From Bacillota bacterium (GTDB taxonomy: Bacteria > Bacillota > Clostridia > Lachnospirales > Lachnospiraceae), in assembly GCA_023421075.1 (NCBI GenBank), contig JAEZUM010000013.1:76917-140916 (forward strand): a stretch of DNA of 64,000 nt, read 5' to 3'. Positions 53,767 through 62,609 of the stretch are shown in pieces; the first letter of the stretch is position 1; each line of letters starts with the position of its first letter. The notes under the pieces are model-generated. The model was not told where the DNA came from. It did not search any database and worked only from the letters and a program-made list of their open reading frames with translations. The translations under genes were made by a program, and so were the position numbers.

Positions 53767-55560
53767 TTAATGTTTCTCTATCGCATTGAATCTGCATTTA
53801 GCATAGCATTGACCACACTTGATACATCTCTCCTGGTCAATCTCATGAATCTTTTTTACCTCTCCCAAGATACAGGATACCGGACATACTCTGGCGCAAG
53901 CGGTACAGCCGACACAATTATCCGGAATAATTTCATACTTAAGAAGGTCCTGACACACTCCGGCCGGACATCGCTTATCGATTACATGAGCCTTATACTC
54001 CTCATAAAAGTATTTCATCGTACTCAGCACCGGATTGGGTGCTGTTTGTCCCAAACCGCAAAGAGAGGTATCCTTGATAATCTCCCCCAGCTCCCGCAAA
54101 TCAGATAGATCCTGTTCCGTACCTTTCCCCTTGGTGATATTTACCATAATTTCAAACATTCGCTTATTACCGATCCGGCATGGAGTACATTTACCACAAG
54201 ATTCATCTACCGTAAATTCCAGATAGAATTTGGCGATGTCCACCATGCAGTTGTCCTCATCCATAACTATCATACCGCCGGAGCCCATCATGGATCCGAT
54301 ACTGCTAAGGGATTCATAATCAATCGGAATATCCAGATTTTCTTCGGTAATACAGCCTCCGGAGGGTCCTCCGGTCTGAACCGCTTTAAACTTTTTATTA
54401 TTCTTAATCCCTCCACCGATGTTATAAATCACCTCTCGCAGAGTGATTCCCATAGGAACCTCGACCAAGCCAACGTTATTAACCTTACCGGCGAGTGCAA
54501 ATACCTTTGTACCCGGTGATTTCTCGGTTCCAATGCTTCGAAACCACTCTGCACCCTTTAAGAAGATTGGAGCGATATTCGCCAAGGTCTCGACATTATT
54601 GACACAGGTAGGCTGATTCCATACACCGCTCTCAGCGGGAAATGGAGGCTTGGTAAATGGTTCACCTCTATCTCCCTCGATAGAATGAATTAAAGCAGTT
54701 TCCTCTCCGCACACAAAGGCGCCGGCACCATATCGAAGTTCAATATCAAAATTGAAGCCGGTCCCGAGAATATCTTCACCAAGCAAGCCAAGTTCCCTTG
54801 CCTGATCAATTGCTACCACTAATCGATGAATGGCCAGCGGATATTCTGCTCGTATATAGATATATCCATGCTTTGCTCCGATTGCGAAGCCAGCTATTGC
54901 CATCGCTTCCAGGACAGAGTGCGGATCTCCTTCGAGAATTGACCGATCCATAAAGGCACCCGGATCTCCTTCGTCTGCATTACAGATAATATACTTTTCA
55001 TCCGACTTACTTTTTCTTGTATATTTCCATTTTAGTCCTGTGGGGAAACCACCGCCACCCCTACCCCTAAGTCCCGACTGAACCACGGTCTCGATAACCT
55101 CATCCGGGGTTAGCTCGGTGAGACATTTCGCAAGAGCCTGATAGCCATCCGCTGCCAGGCTCTCATGAATATTCTCCGGATCGACGAAGCCACAATTACG
55201 TAGTGCAATACGGATTTGTTTCTTATAGAACGGAAGATCCTTTTGCTCCTCCAGCTTACCCTTGCCCTGAGGATCTGTGAAAAGCAGTCTGTCTATCTGA
55301 CGACCCTTTATGATGTGCTCCGTAACGATATCATTGGCATCCTCCGGTTTTACCGATACATAAAATACATTATCGGGATATACCTTAATAATTGGTCCCT
55401 TTTCACAGAAGCCAAAGCATCCGGTAACAACCACTTCAACCTCATCAAGGAGCCCGTGCTCTTTAATACTTTGATTCAGATTCTCCACCAGCTCTAGGCT
55501 TCCCGAAGAGGTACATCCAGTTCCTCCGCATACCAGAAGATGCATTCTTATATTACTCAT
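53767..55560 (-). CDS. hydB: NuoF-like flavin subunit of the hydrogenase complex
   Basis: A 597-residue NADH- and FMN-binding subunit. Thioredoxin-like [2Fe-2S] domain (about 8-90, CGGTGCTSSG and CFGFCEKGP), NuoF core with RGRGGGGFP (about 167-175) and GDPGAFMDR, the SLBB part, the [4Fe-4S] motif SCGKCTPCRIG (about 458-468), and two C-terminal ferredoxin clusters (CVGCTAC, CIKCGQC). Typical of bifurcating [FeFe] hydrogenases, where NAD and ferredoxin meet. It lies 21 bases before hydA. Confidence 0.92.
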   Translation of the reverse strand: MSNIRMHLLVCGGTGCTSSGSLELVENLNQSIKEHGLLDEVEVVVTGCFGFCEKGPIIKVYPDNVFYVSVKPEDANDIVTEHIIKGRQIDRLLFTDPQGKGKLEEQKDLPFYKKQIRIALRNCGFVDPENIHESLAADGYQALAKCLTELTPDEVIETVVQSGLRGRGGGGFPTGLKWKYTRKSKSDEKYIICNADEGDPGAFMDRSILEGDPHSVLEAMAIAGFAIGAKHGYIYIRAEYPLAIHRLVVAIDQARELGLLGEDILGTGFNFDIELRYGAGAFVCGEETALIHSIEGDRGEPFTKPPFPAESGVWNQPTCVNNVETLANIAPIFLKGAEWFRSIGTEKSPGTKVFALAGKVNNVGLVEVPMGITLREVIYNIGGGIKNNKKFKAVQTGGPSGGCITEENLDIPIDYESLSSIGSMMGSGGMIVMDEDNCMVDIAKFYLEFTVDESCGKCTPCRIGNKRMFEIMVNITKGKGTEQDLSDLRELGEIIKDTSLCGLGQTAPNPVLSTMKYFYEEYKAHVIDKRCPAGVCQDLLKYEIIPDNCVGCTACARVCPVSCILGEVKKIHEIDQERCIKCGQCYAKCRFNAIEKH

Positions 55561-55577
55561 CGTTCATCCTCCTTTCT

Positions 55578-55967
55578 CTATTTATCAAATGAGTTCGAAA
55601 TGATTGCATTTTGCAAAAGACGCCCGTTTTTAATGTGTTCCGTTACAATCTCCCGTCCCCTTTTGGCATCAACATGACCATAGATTACGGAGGGGATATC
55701 TTTACTGATTACCTCAACAACCGGTTCCTTAGCACAGCTTCCCATACATCCGGTCTGTGTTACTGATACATTTGTGATATTCTGTTTCGCAAGCTCATCC
55801 ATGATCGCCTGCATCGTTTCTCTTGCTCCGCTGGCAATACCACAGGTTGCCATTCCGACTCGTATTATGATTCGATCCTCTGTCTCAGCTATGGTTCGAA
55901 GGTCCATTTTATCCTTAGCTGCTTGACGAATTCGTTCCAGCTCTTCGATTGATTTTAATTTACCCAT
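55578..55967 (-). CDS. Thioredoxin-like [2Fe-2S] ferredoxin of the hydrogenase operon
   Basis: A 129-residue protein with the four-Cys pattern of thioredoxin-like ferredoxins (CGIASG near residue 41 and CMGSCAKEP near 80). It duplicates the N-terminal domain of the NuoF-like subunit as a separate protein. It overlaps the NuoE-like gene by 8 bases and precedes hydB by 17. It should be an extra electron carrier of the complex, as in several clostridial operons. Confidence 0.85.
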   Translation of the reverse strand: MGKLKSIEELERIRQAAKDKMDLRTIAETEDRIIIRVGMATCGIASGARETMQAIMDELAKQNITNVSVTQTGCMGSCAKEPVVEVISKDIPSVIYGHVDAKRGREIVTEHIKNGRLLQNAIISNSFDK

Positions 55968-56475
55968 TCATCTCCTCCAGTTCTGCCCCCACCATCACAG
56001 CACCACTATTTTCTTCAATAATTTTCTTCACTTGATCTACTTCCACTCTGCCATATACCTTATCATTCACCATAACTACCGGAGCAAGACCGCAGGCTCC
56101 GATGCACCGAAGTCCGGATAAGGTATATTTCATATCTGCGGACGTTTCCCCGGCATGAATTTTTAGTTCCCGTTCGAATTCCTTCATGACAGCATCCGCT
56201 CCTCTTACAAAGCAGGCTGTTCCCAGACAGACATTTATGACATTTTCTCCTCTGGGCTTGGTTGTAAAATAGGAATAGAAACTGATTACTCCATAAATCT
56301 TTGAGACGGGTAAATCCAATTTTTCTGATATAAAAAAAATAACCTCATCGGATAAATATCCGAATATATGCTGCGCCTTATGGAGTACAGCGATTAATGC
56401 TCCTCTTTTGTCTTTTATGCTGTCAATATAGTTTTGTAGCTCCAGAAAACCTCCATGTATTTTTTTACCTGCCAT
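55960..56475 (-). CDS. hydC: NuoE-like [2Fe-2S] subunit of the hydrogenase complex
   Basis: A 171-residue thioredoxin-fold [2Fe-2S] subunit with cluster ligands in CLGTACFVRGA (about 90) and CIGACGLAP (about 130). AGGAGGTT precedes the ATG. First gene of the four-gene hydrogenase operon. The 242 bases upstream separate it from the divergent GH27 gene and are very AT-rich; I could not pick a secure promoter or Rex site. Confidence 0.9.
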   Translation of the reverse strand: MAGKKIHGGFLELQNYIDSIKDKRGALIAVLHKAQHIFGYLSDEVIFFISEKLDLPVSKIYGVISFYSYFTTKPRGENVINVCLGTACFVRGADAVMKEFERELKIHAGETSADMKYTLSGLRCIGACGLAPVVMVNDKVYGRVEVDQVKKIIEENSGAVMVGAELEEMNG

Positions 56476-56717
56476 ATCTAACCTCCTATTGTCAACTATC
56501 CTTCTCTAAAACCCATAGTTAATTATTTTGCGAAACACTATGTACTATTATTGAATAATACTTAATCCTTTATGTATCATTTACCAATAATTATTTAAAA
56601 TTCTATTTTGTGATAATAATAGTGAAATGCGAGTTTTTATTATATTGCTGTTGTATTATGGGATAAATAATACTAAAATAGTTAATGAAATTTAGATTGC
56701 AACAGAAAGGAAGAAAA

Positions 56718-57887
56718 ATGATTATAGAAAACAAACAACTTGGTATGACCCCTGCTATGGGTTGGAATTCATGGAACACCTTCACCTGGGATATTAATGA
56801 AAGACTGATTATGGATATCGCGGATAAAATGGTAGCGGAAGGCTATAAGGATGCCGGTTACGAGTACATTGTAATTGATGACTGCTGGAGCCTGAAGCAG
56901 AGGAATTCAGAGGGTAGGTTGGTTAACGATCCCGTGAAATTTCCGAGTGGGATGAAGGCTCTAGCAGATTATATACACGCGAAAGGTCTAAAGTTTGGTA
57001 TGTATTCCTGCGCCGGTACTCATACCTGTGCCGGTTATCCCGGAAGCTTTGAACATGAGTTTCAGGATGCCAGAGATTTTGCGGAGTGGGGCGTTGATTA
57101 CCTCAAATATGATTATTGCTTTAAGCCTAGAAATGTCTCCGGTGAGCTGCTCTATAAAAGAATGAGTCTGGCACTGAAGAACTGCGGACGAGATATTCTA
57201 TTCTCCGCCTGTAATTGGGGTGAGGATAATGTTTATCAATGGATTCGGGAATCCGGTGCACACATGTACCGTTCTACCGGCGATATTCAAGACAACTGGG
57301 AATCCATCAAGAAATTAACTCTGTCGCAGCTTGATAAGGAATGCTATACCGGCTCCTTCTGCCACAATGATATGGACATGCTGGTGGTAGGTATGTATGG
57401 TGGTAGTAATGACAATTTCATCGGAAGCAAATTGGGTGGCTGCAATGATAATGAATATAAAACACATTTCTCCCTGTGGAATATCATGGGTTCACCATTA
57501 ATGATCGGCTGTGACATCCGAAATGCCAACCAGACAACGAAGGATATCTTAATGAATCAGGATATCATTAAAATCAACCAGGATATCGAATGTCGCGGTG
57601 CCTACCGCATTAAACCAGAGCCACAGTGGTTTCATACGGATGACGTATTCATGCTGGTTAAGGTATTAACGAATGGAGATCTGGCAATTGGTTTCTTTAA
57701 TCTGAGTGATTCTCAAAGAGAGATTTCCCTACAGTTCTGGGATATCGGACTTCCTTATGCCTCCGGCTTCTCCTTATCCATGTATGATTGCTGGGAGCAT
57801 AAAGAAATTGGAATCTTTAAGGAGCGCTTTGCTCCTACCGTACCGGCTCATGACTGTGTTGTAGTACGTGCTAAGCTGGTGAACTAA
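56718..57887 (+). CDS. GH27 alpha-galactosidase
   Basis: Retaining alpha-galactosidase of 389 residues, starting at the ATG at 56718 with AAAGGAAG upstream. It opens with the GH27 signature MGWNSWNTF (about 15), then VIDDCW, the nucleophile Asp in LKYDYC (about 131) and the acid/base Asp in STGDIQDNW (about 188), and ends in a beta-sandwich. No signal peptide, so it acts inside on galactosides released or imported from galactomannan or raffinose-type sugars. Its stop is followed at once by the start of a small zinc-ribbon-like gene. Confidence 0.92.
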   Translation: MIIENKQLGMTPAMGWNSWNTFTWDINERLIMDIADKMVAEGYKDAGYEYIVIDDCWSLKQRNSEGRLVNDPVKFPSGMKALADYIHAKGLKFGMYSCAGTHTCAGYPGSFEHEFQDARDFAEWGVDYLKYDYCFKPRNVSGELLYKRMSLALKNCGRDILFSACNWGEDNVYQWIRESGAHMYRSTGDIQDNWESIKKLTLSQLDKECYTGSFCHNDMDMLVVGMYGGSNDNFIGSKLGGCNDNEYKTHFSLWNIMGSPLMIGCDIRNANQTTKDILMNQDIIKINQDIECRGAYRIKPEPQWFHTDDVFMLVKVLTNGDLAIGFFNLSDSQREISLQFWDIGLPYASGFSLSMYDCWEHKEIGIFKERFAPTVPAHDCVVVRAKLVN

Positions 57888-58091
57888 ATGATTAATAACA
57901 AAACCTGCCGAGAATGCGCTGCAGTACTGTCAGCAGATGATATTGCTATTTATATGAAATTGGTTACACGAAATGCTACCGATTTTCTATGTATCGATTG
58001 CCTGGGCAAGCAGCTAAAATGCGGACGAGGACCCATCGAGGAGAGAATAAAATATTATCGTGAATCAGGCAATTGTACACTGTTTCGCTAA
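57888..58091 (+). CDS. Small zinc-ribbon-like protein
   Basis: A 67-residue protein with two Cys pairs, CREC (about 7-10) and CIDC (about 35-38), plus Cys45 and Cys63, suggesting a zinc knuckle. The ATG directly follows the GH27 stop (TAAATG), so translation is coupled. No family is recognised with certainty. It may be a small DNA- or protein-binding factor of the glycan locus. Two terminator-like hairpins follow. Confidence 0.65.
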   Translation: MINNKTCRECAAVLSADDIAIYMKLVTRNATDFLCIDCLGKQLKCGRGPIEERIKYYRESGNCTLFR

Positions 58092-58129
58092 CAATAACTT
58101 ATCTTCCAATGAAGCGGCATACACATCCT

Positions 58130-58145
58130 GCCCGGAGGGCTTTTT
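58130..58145 (+). terminator. Short GC hairpin with five T
   Basis: GCCC (58130-58133) pairs with GGGC (58137-58140) around GGA, then TTTTT. A compact intrinsic terminator 38 bases past the small zinc-ribbon-like gene. The short stem limits confidence. Confidence 0.45.
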
Positions 58146-58177
58146 ATCGTGTAGGACGAAATTTCTATACGATAAGA

Positions 58178-58229
58178 AAGATGGATACACTTCCCAAACA
58201 TACAGGAAGTGTATCCATCTTCTTTTTTT
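58178..58229. terminator. Strong 17-bp terminator between convergent loci
   Basis: AAGATGGATACACTTCC (58178-58194) pairs perfectly with 58205-58221 and on the plus strand CTTTTTTT follows. On the minus strand a weaker T-rich tail follows. It separates the plus-strand GH27 unit from the minus-strand GH30 gene and probably serves both. Confidence 0.85.
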
Positions 58230-58310
58230 AAGATATACACAATTCTACACACGAACAGATTGCTCTTAATAAGATTGTACAAACATATTGTCTTATTCAC
58301 TATTTATTAA

Positions 58311-59825
58311 TTAACCGGTTATTTCAATTGTTGTAACACTCTTAGCAGGTAGAATAATTTCATTGTTTTCACCGAGATTTCCTAAATTCTTAAAGCAATG
58401 CTCATCTGACAGAGCTTCATCACCAAAGATAGATTGGTATATACTACTTGTCAAAATCGTATAATTATTACCGTTTATTCGGTACTTTTTCTCCACGTTA
58501 TTGGTATTAATTAATACCAATACGACCTTAGTTGCATCTGAATTCATATAGGCTGAAGTGGATACTGTCCTATCCTTTGTCGTTGCCTTTATACGAATAT
58601 ATCCTGGTCTTACAAATTCGGAGAAATGCCTGATGGCATAATAGTTGGCACTAAGTCTCCATCCTGTTCTCGTAGTCCCGTCACTAAGACCACGCTTCAA
58701 ACCCATAAGATAACCGGCTTCAAAATCTTCCGTCTCATTGATCCAGGTTCCGCTCCAATAAAGATATGCATTGGCTTCTTCATAGGTCATACTGTTATTA
58801 ATCAATAAGGCTGTTTCCAAGGCATGCCCAATATAGAATTCCGTCTGCCACATTTTATATCCGTTTGAGCGAGACTTCAGATCCATCATATTAATAATAA
58901 AGCTGCCCGGGTCAACTCGATTGGTTTTCGCATCACTTTCACCGCCAATGTATAAATGATGTGCCAAACCATAAATACTTTCCGGTTCAGCATCAATGAT
59001 ATCTTTCATATAATAATTAACTGTAGTAAATAAAAGCGACATAGTTTCCGGACCTAGCATTTTAGGAGCTGCATCACCGAAACGATCCTTAAATGCATGA
59101 TAGACTGCCAGATAAGCTTTGGCATAAGATGCCGTATCTTCCGTTTCGATCGGCTCAAATCGGCAACCATCATAGCTTGCAGCAAAATCAGCTTCATTCT
59201 GAATACTGACAAAATCTACCTTGATACCCTGTGACATATAATACTCGAGGGCTTCAACCCACCACTTGGCATACTCTTCATAGCAGAAGTTTCCATTCTC
59301 ATCTTTTTTTAAGGTTGCATTACCGGAAATATCATTGTCTGTTTTCAATCTTGCAGGCGGTGACCAGCAGCTCATCAGAACAATCGGTTCCTCACCATAA
59401 GCATTAGCACGTTTTTTGGCTGCCTGATAGTACTTCAGCATGGTTCTTGTATTACCTGCAAAGTCATCAGTATGATATTCATATTCATTCTTAAATCGAA
59501 GTACCGTTAACTTCGCATCAGAAAATAATGCGTCAAATGCTCCTTCCGGATCTTCAGCCTGATCAATCAGGTCTGAGTACCAGGTATATGCAGCGCCAAA
59601 ACCATCTATTTGCTGATATTTTACGGATAGATCAAAGCTATATTCCGCATAAGAGGCATCAGGCTCTACTGTTTTTGTTTCAGCTTCTGCTGTATTAGAA
59701 GGTTGTGCTGTATTCGCTTCCTCTGTTATTGAATTATCATCTGTTGAATCATTTTTTTCAATTTTACAGGAGATTAGAAGAGAGCACATAATAATAATTA
59801 CCATGATACTTATTTTGTGTTTCAT
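58311..59825 (-). CDS. GH30-family glycosidase lipoprotein
   Basis: Retaining clan GH-A glycosidase of 504 residues. GGAGG lies before the ATG at 59825. A lipoprotein signal ends CSLLISC, followed by an acidic Thr/Ser linker and the catalytic barrel starting QQIDGFGAAYTW. The acid/base Glu is in SIQNEADF (about 208; most relatives have NEP) and the nucleophile Glu in WQTEFYI (about 327); a beta-domain closes the protein. Substrate may be xylan, beta-glucan or glucosylceramide-like; not resolved. Surface anchored, it would release oligosaccharides for the importer encoded upstream, from which it is separated by a strong terminator. Confidence 0.8.
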   Translation of the reverse strand: MKHKISIMVIIIMCSLLISCKIEKNDSTDDNSITEEANTAQPSNTAEAETKTVEPDASYAEYSFDLSVKYQQIDGFGAAYTWYSDLIDQAEDPEGAFDALFSDAKLTVLRFKNEYEYHTDDFAGNTRTMLKYYQAAKKRANAYGEEPIVLMSCWSPPARLKTDNDISGNATLKKDENGNFCYEEYAKWWVEALEYYMSQGIKVDFVSIQNEADFAASYDGCRFEPIETEDTASYAKAYLAVYHAFKDRFGDAAPKMLGPETMSLLFTTVNYYMKDIIDAEPESIYGLAHHLYIGGESDAKTNRVDPGSFIINMMDLKSRSNGYKMWQTEFYIGHALETALLINNSMTYEEANAYLYWSGTWINETEDFEAGYLMGLKRGLSDGTTRTGWRLSANYYAIRHFSEFVRPGYIRIKATTKDRTVSTSAYMNSDATKVVLVLINTNNVEKKYRINGNNYTILTSSIYQSIFGDEALSDEHCFKNLGNLGENNEIILPAKSVTTIEITG

Positions 59826-59854
59826 TTTTCCTCCATTATCATAATGGTAATCAT

Positions 59855-59890
59855 GAACAAAAAGGGGAGGTGACAAAATACCTCCCCTTT
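59855..59890 (-). terminator. Strong intrinsic terminator after the solute-binding gene
   Basis: AAAGGGGAGGT (59861-59871) pairs perfectly with ACCTCCCCTTT (59880-59890), and on the minus strand TTT continues. It lies between the solute-binding protein gene and the GH30 gene and should reduce read-through. Confidence 0.88.
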
Positions 59891-59904
59891 CATATAAGGA
59901 TTTA

Positions 59905-61335
59905 TTATTTATTTGCGTCGTCGATTAAGGATTGCCATTTTCCTGTAAGCTCATCAAGCTTTTCAGCAGGAGTCTTTGCTAAAGCATACACATCCCATTC
60001 GAAATCAGGACCACGATCAGTACCATATACTAATTGTATAAAATCACTATTAATGATAGTACTCGGTTCATACATCATTGCTAATGTTTCATCAACTGCT
60101 CTTTCATCTCTAAATCTTGGATAATAAACATCCTTCCAAGCATCCGTCTGATCCTCATATCCAGGTGTAGGATTTGTCCATAGGTTGTAGGCAAAAGCAA
60201 TTTTCTCTGCAGTTTCTGCATCATAACAGGAAGGGATAACTACTACGTTATCAAAATAGTAAACTGAAATCGGGCTTTCTTTCTTCGGCTTCGGAGGAAG
60301 AACATAGCCCCAGTCATCCGTCATATCTGCCCATGTTCCAACCTTATACTGCTCACCAAAGGTCATAGCAACCTTAGCATCATGGAATGCACTAATAAAC
60401 CAATCCCAGTTAGCGCCTTCCGGTTGAGGCATCTCATAACCCAAAGTTTTTAAACCAATTACCCACTGAACAGCCTCGAGGAATTGCGGTTCTAAAGCTC
60501 CATTATAGAATTTTCCGGTTGCATCTCTACCAATATAACGTGCATCATTACCTGCTAAAATGCTCGAGAAGACTTCTTGAGAGAAGTTTGCCATTGCATA
60601 TGTATCAACAGTACCATCATTGTTCGTATCTCTGGTTAATGTCTTACAAATCTCTTCGAACTTTGCCCAGGTCCATTCACCATTCTTCTGAAGGTCATAT
60701 GGAAGGTCCGGATCCAAACCAGCTTCTTGGAATAATCTCTTGTTCCAGAATACGCCGCCTCTCGGTTCCGGTTTTCCTACTGCCATACCATATATTGAAT
60801 TACCCATTGTCATTTCATCTTTCACTGATTGATTCCATTTGCTTTCTGAAAAATCGAAGACATTCAAAGTCGATAAATCATAGAACAAACCATTTGCTAA
60901 AGGTTGTGCAAGCCAACGTTGATCTAAAAGGAAAAGCTGCGCTGCAGGTTCTCCTGCCATAACAGATGTAGTATATAATTCTTGAAAATCACCCCAGCCA
61001 CCGATATTAACCTGTTTCATTGTAAAGTTATACTTTTCTTGAATCATATTACGATATGCCAGTGTATCTTCTTCTTGCTGATTAGTAGGTTCAGCAGGAG
61101 TCTCAGGCGACCACCAGTCACCAATCGTAATTTCTATACCACCAAGATCACGAGCCGGTTCCTCTGTTGGCGCTACTGTAGGAGCAGTGGTAGCTTCTGC
61201 AGTATTATCAGGAGTTTCTGTTACGTTATTGCTGCTTGTATCATCTGCTTTTTTTGATGCACATGCCGTCAACATAGTTACACTGAAAGTCAAAACTAAT
61301 AATACTGATAACAACTTTTTAATACTTTTTTTCAT
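59905..61335 (-). CDS. CUT1-type solute-binding lipoprotein
   Basis: Extracellular binding protein of 476 residues with a lipoprotein signal ending VTMLTAC, an acidic Thr/Pro linker and the family 1 fold. The start is at 61335 (AAGGAGGG upstream); the longer frame would translate part of a long palindrome and is rejected. It serves the two permeases encoded upstream. The large DXD- and Trp-rich surface resembles LplA-like binding proteins for oligosaccharides. Followed by a strong terminator. Confidence 0.87.
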   Translation of the reverse strand: MKKSIKKLLSVLLVLTFSVTMLTACASKKADDTSSNNVTETPDNTAEATTAPTVAPTEEPARDLGGIEITIGDWWSPETPAEPTNQQEEDTLAYRNMIQEKYNFTMKQVNIGGWGDFQELYTTSVMAGEPAAQLFLLDQRWLAQPLANGLFYDLSTLNVFDFSESKWNQSVKDEMTMGNSIYGMAVGKPEPRGGVFWNKRLFQEAGLDPDLPYDLQKNGEWTWAKFEEICKTLTRDTNNDGTVDTYAMANFSQEVFSSILAGNDARYIGRDATGKFYNGALEPQFLEAVQWVIGLKTLGYEMPQPEGANWDWFISAFHDAKVAMTFGEQYKVGTWADMTDDWGYVLPPKPKKESPISVYYFDNVVVIPSCYDAETAEKIAFAYNLWTNPTPGYEDQTDAWKDVYYPRFRDERAVDETLAMMYEPSTIINSDFIQLVYGTDRGPDFEWDVYALAKTPAEKLDELTGKWQSLIDDANK

Positions 61336-61367
61336 AAATATTACCCTCCTTATTTTTAATTTTATAG

Positions 61368-61601
61368 TAAAGTGACTAGGGGCTGTTGCAAAACGTAAGT
61401 TTATGCTGAAGGAAAGGATAACATGCATCCCATAATACACTGTTTGACAGACAGATTGTTGATTTTGTATGACAATAGCAAACATTTATGTTTGATAATG
61501 GCATACAAAACAATAAGATGTCAGGCAACCTGTGTGTGAGGGATGCATGTTGTTCTTTCCTTCATATATACCATACCTTTTGCAACAGCTCCTTCACTTA
61601 A
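61368..61601. repeat. Long imperfect palindrome (MITE-like or structured RNA)
   Basis: Two arms of about 105 bases pair with roughly 75-80 percent match by eye, from GGGGCTGTTGCAAAA at 61379 to TTTTGCAACAGCTCC ending 61592; AAGTGA/TCACTT outside extends it. Inner blocks include CATGCATCCC/GGGATGCATG and TTTTGTATG/CATACAAAA, with a loop near 61485-61492. The ends match the short hairpin at 35972-36019. It fills most of the gap between a permease gene and the solute-binding gene. No transposase frame is inside. A non-autonomous mobile element or a regulatory hairpin are both possible. Confidence 0.75.
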
Positions 61602-61610
61602 CCATCAGTG

Positions 61611-62609
61611 TTACATTTTTATTCCGGTCTGACTTAGACTCTCGACAAAGCCTTTTTGAGCCACTATGTAGATCATCAATAATGGAATGATCGCCAATAT
61701 CATACCTGTAGAAATCATCATCTGCCCATACGCAACGGACGGTTTTCCTGAACCATAAATTGAAACGATATAATCCGTTAAAAGTCCTACAATGGATGGT
61801 AATCGATTTGATAACAAGGCAATTTTTCCCAAAAACATTCTGGTATAGAACGCATCCGTCCATTGCCATACAAAAGCAAACAGGAAACAGGATGTAAGTA
61901 TCGGTGTCGCATCCGGAAGCATAATACGTATAAAAGTAGATAGATTACCACAGCCGTCAACGTAAGCTGCTTCTTCTAATTCTTTCGGAATCCCTCTGAA
62001 ATACTGTCTGATCAGGAAAATATATAAGCCGCCCTTTAGTCCCATACAAGTCATACATAGCATCATATATGGAATAATTGAATTTTGCAGATTAATGGTG
62101 CTCCCTGTAATCATTTTGATTACACCAAATATATCAAAATATCTGAAATTCAAATACAAGGATGATACAATCGTTTGAGGTGGAACTACAATTACAAGAA
62201 TCACACATGCAAACCAGAAATTCTTTAATGGAAATTTAAATCTTGCAAAGCCATAACCAACTAAGGTACAGAAGGTTATCTGAAGAATACTCGATAGTGC
62301 AGAAATCCCTAAGGAATGACCTAATATCTTCCAGTAATCAATCAAACTAATGACAAGCTTGTAATTTTCCGTTGTAAAATTTCTTGGTACAACCATAATA
62401 GTAGGATCATATAAATCCATTTCCTTCATAAAGCTCAATGAAATCTTATTCATCAACGGCTGCAGGATTAAAAAGCAAAGACCGAATAATAAAACGGCTC
62501 TTATAAACTTATACGATTTTTCGGCTATTACTTTTTTTAGTAGATAACCTCCTGATTTTCTGTTTCTGATTACAAAACCATTCCACTTACCCCTAATCGT
62601 TTTACTCAT
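61611..62609 (-). CDS. Carbohydrate ABC transporter permease (MalG/LplC type)
   Basis: A 332-residue CUT1 permease with six membrane segments and the EAA loop EEAAYVDGCGNLSTFIRIMLP (about 212-232). It has an N-terminal cytoplasmic extension of about 35 residues. It overlaps the upstream permease gene by 8 bases. The stop is 10 bases from the long palindrome that precedes the binding-protein gene. Confidence 0.87.
   Translation of the reverse strand: MSKTIRGKWNGFVIRNRKSGGYLLKKVIAEKSYKFIRAVLLFGLCFLILQPLMNKISLSFMKEMDLYDPTIMVVPRNFTTENYKLVISLIDYWKILGHSLGISALSSILQITFCTLVGYGFARFKFPLKNFWFACVILVIVVPPQTIVSSLYLNFRYFDIFGVIKMITGSTINLQNSIIPYMMLCMTCMGLKGGLYIFLIRQYFRGIPKELEEAAYVDGCGNLSTFIRIMLPDATPILTSCFLFAFVWQWTDAFYTRMFLGKIALLSNRLPSIVGLLTDYIVSIYGSGKPSVAYGQMMISTGMILAIIPLLMIYIVAQKGFVESLSQTGIKM

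Noticed and set aside
61336..61485. Extended N-terminus of the solute-binding protein
   Set aside because: These codons come from one arm of the long palindrome; AAGGAGGG and a lipoprotein signal start at 61335.
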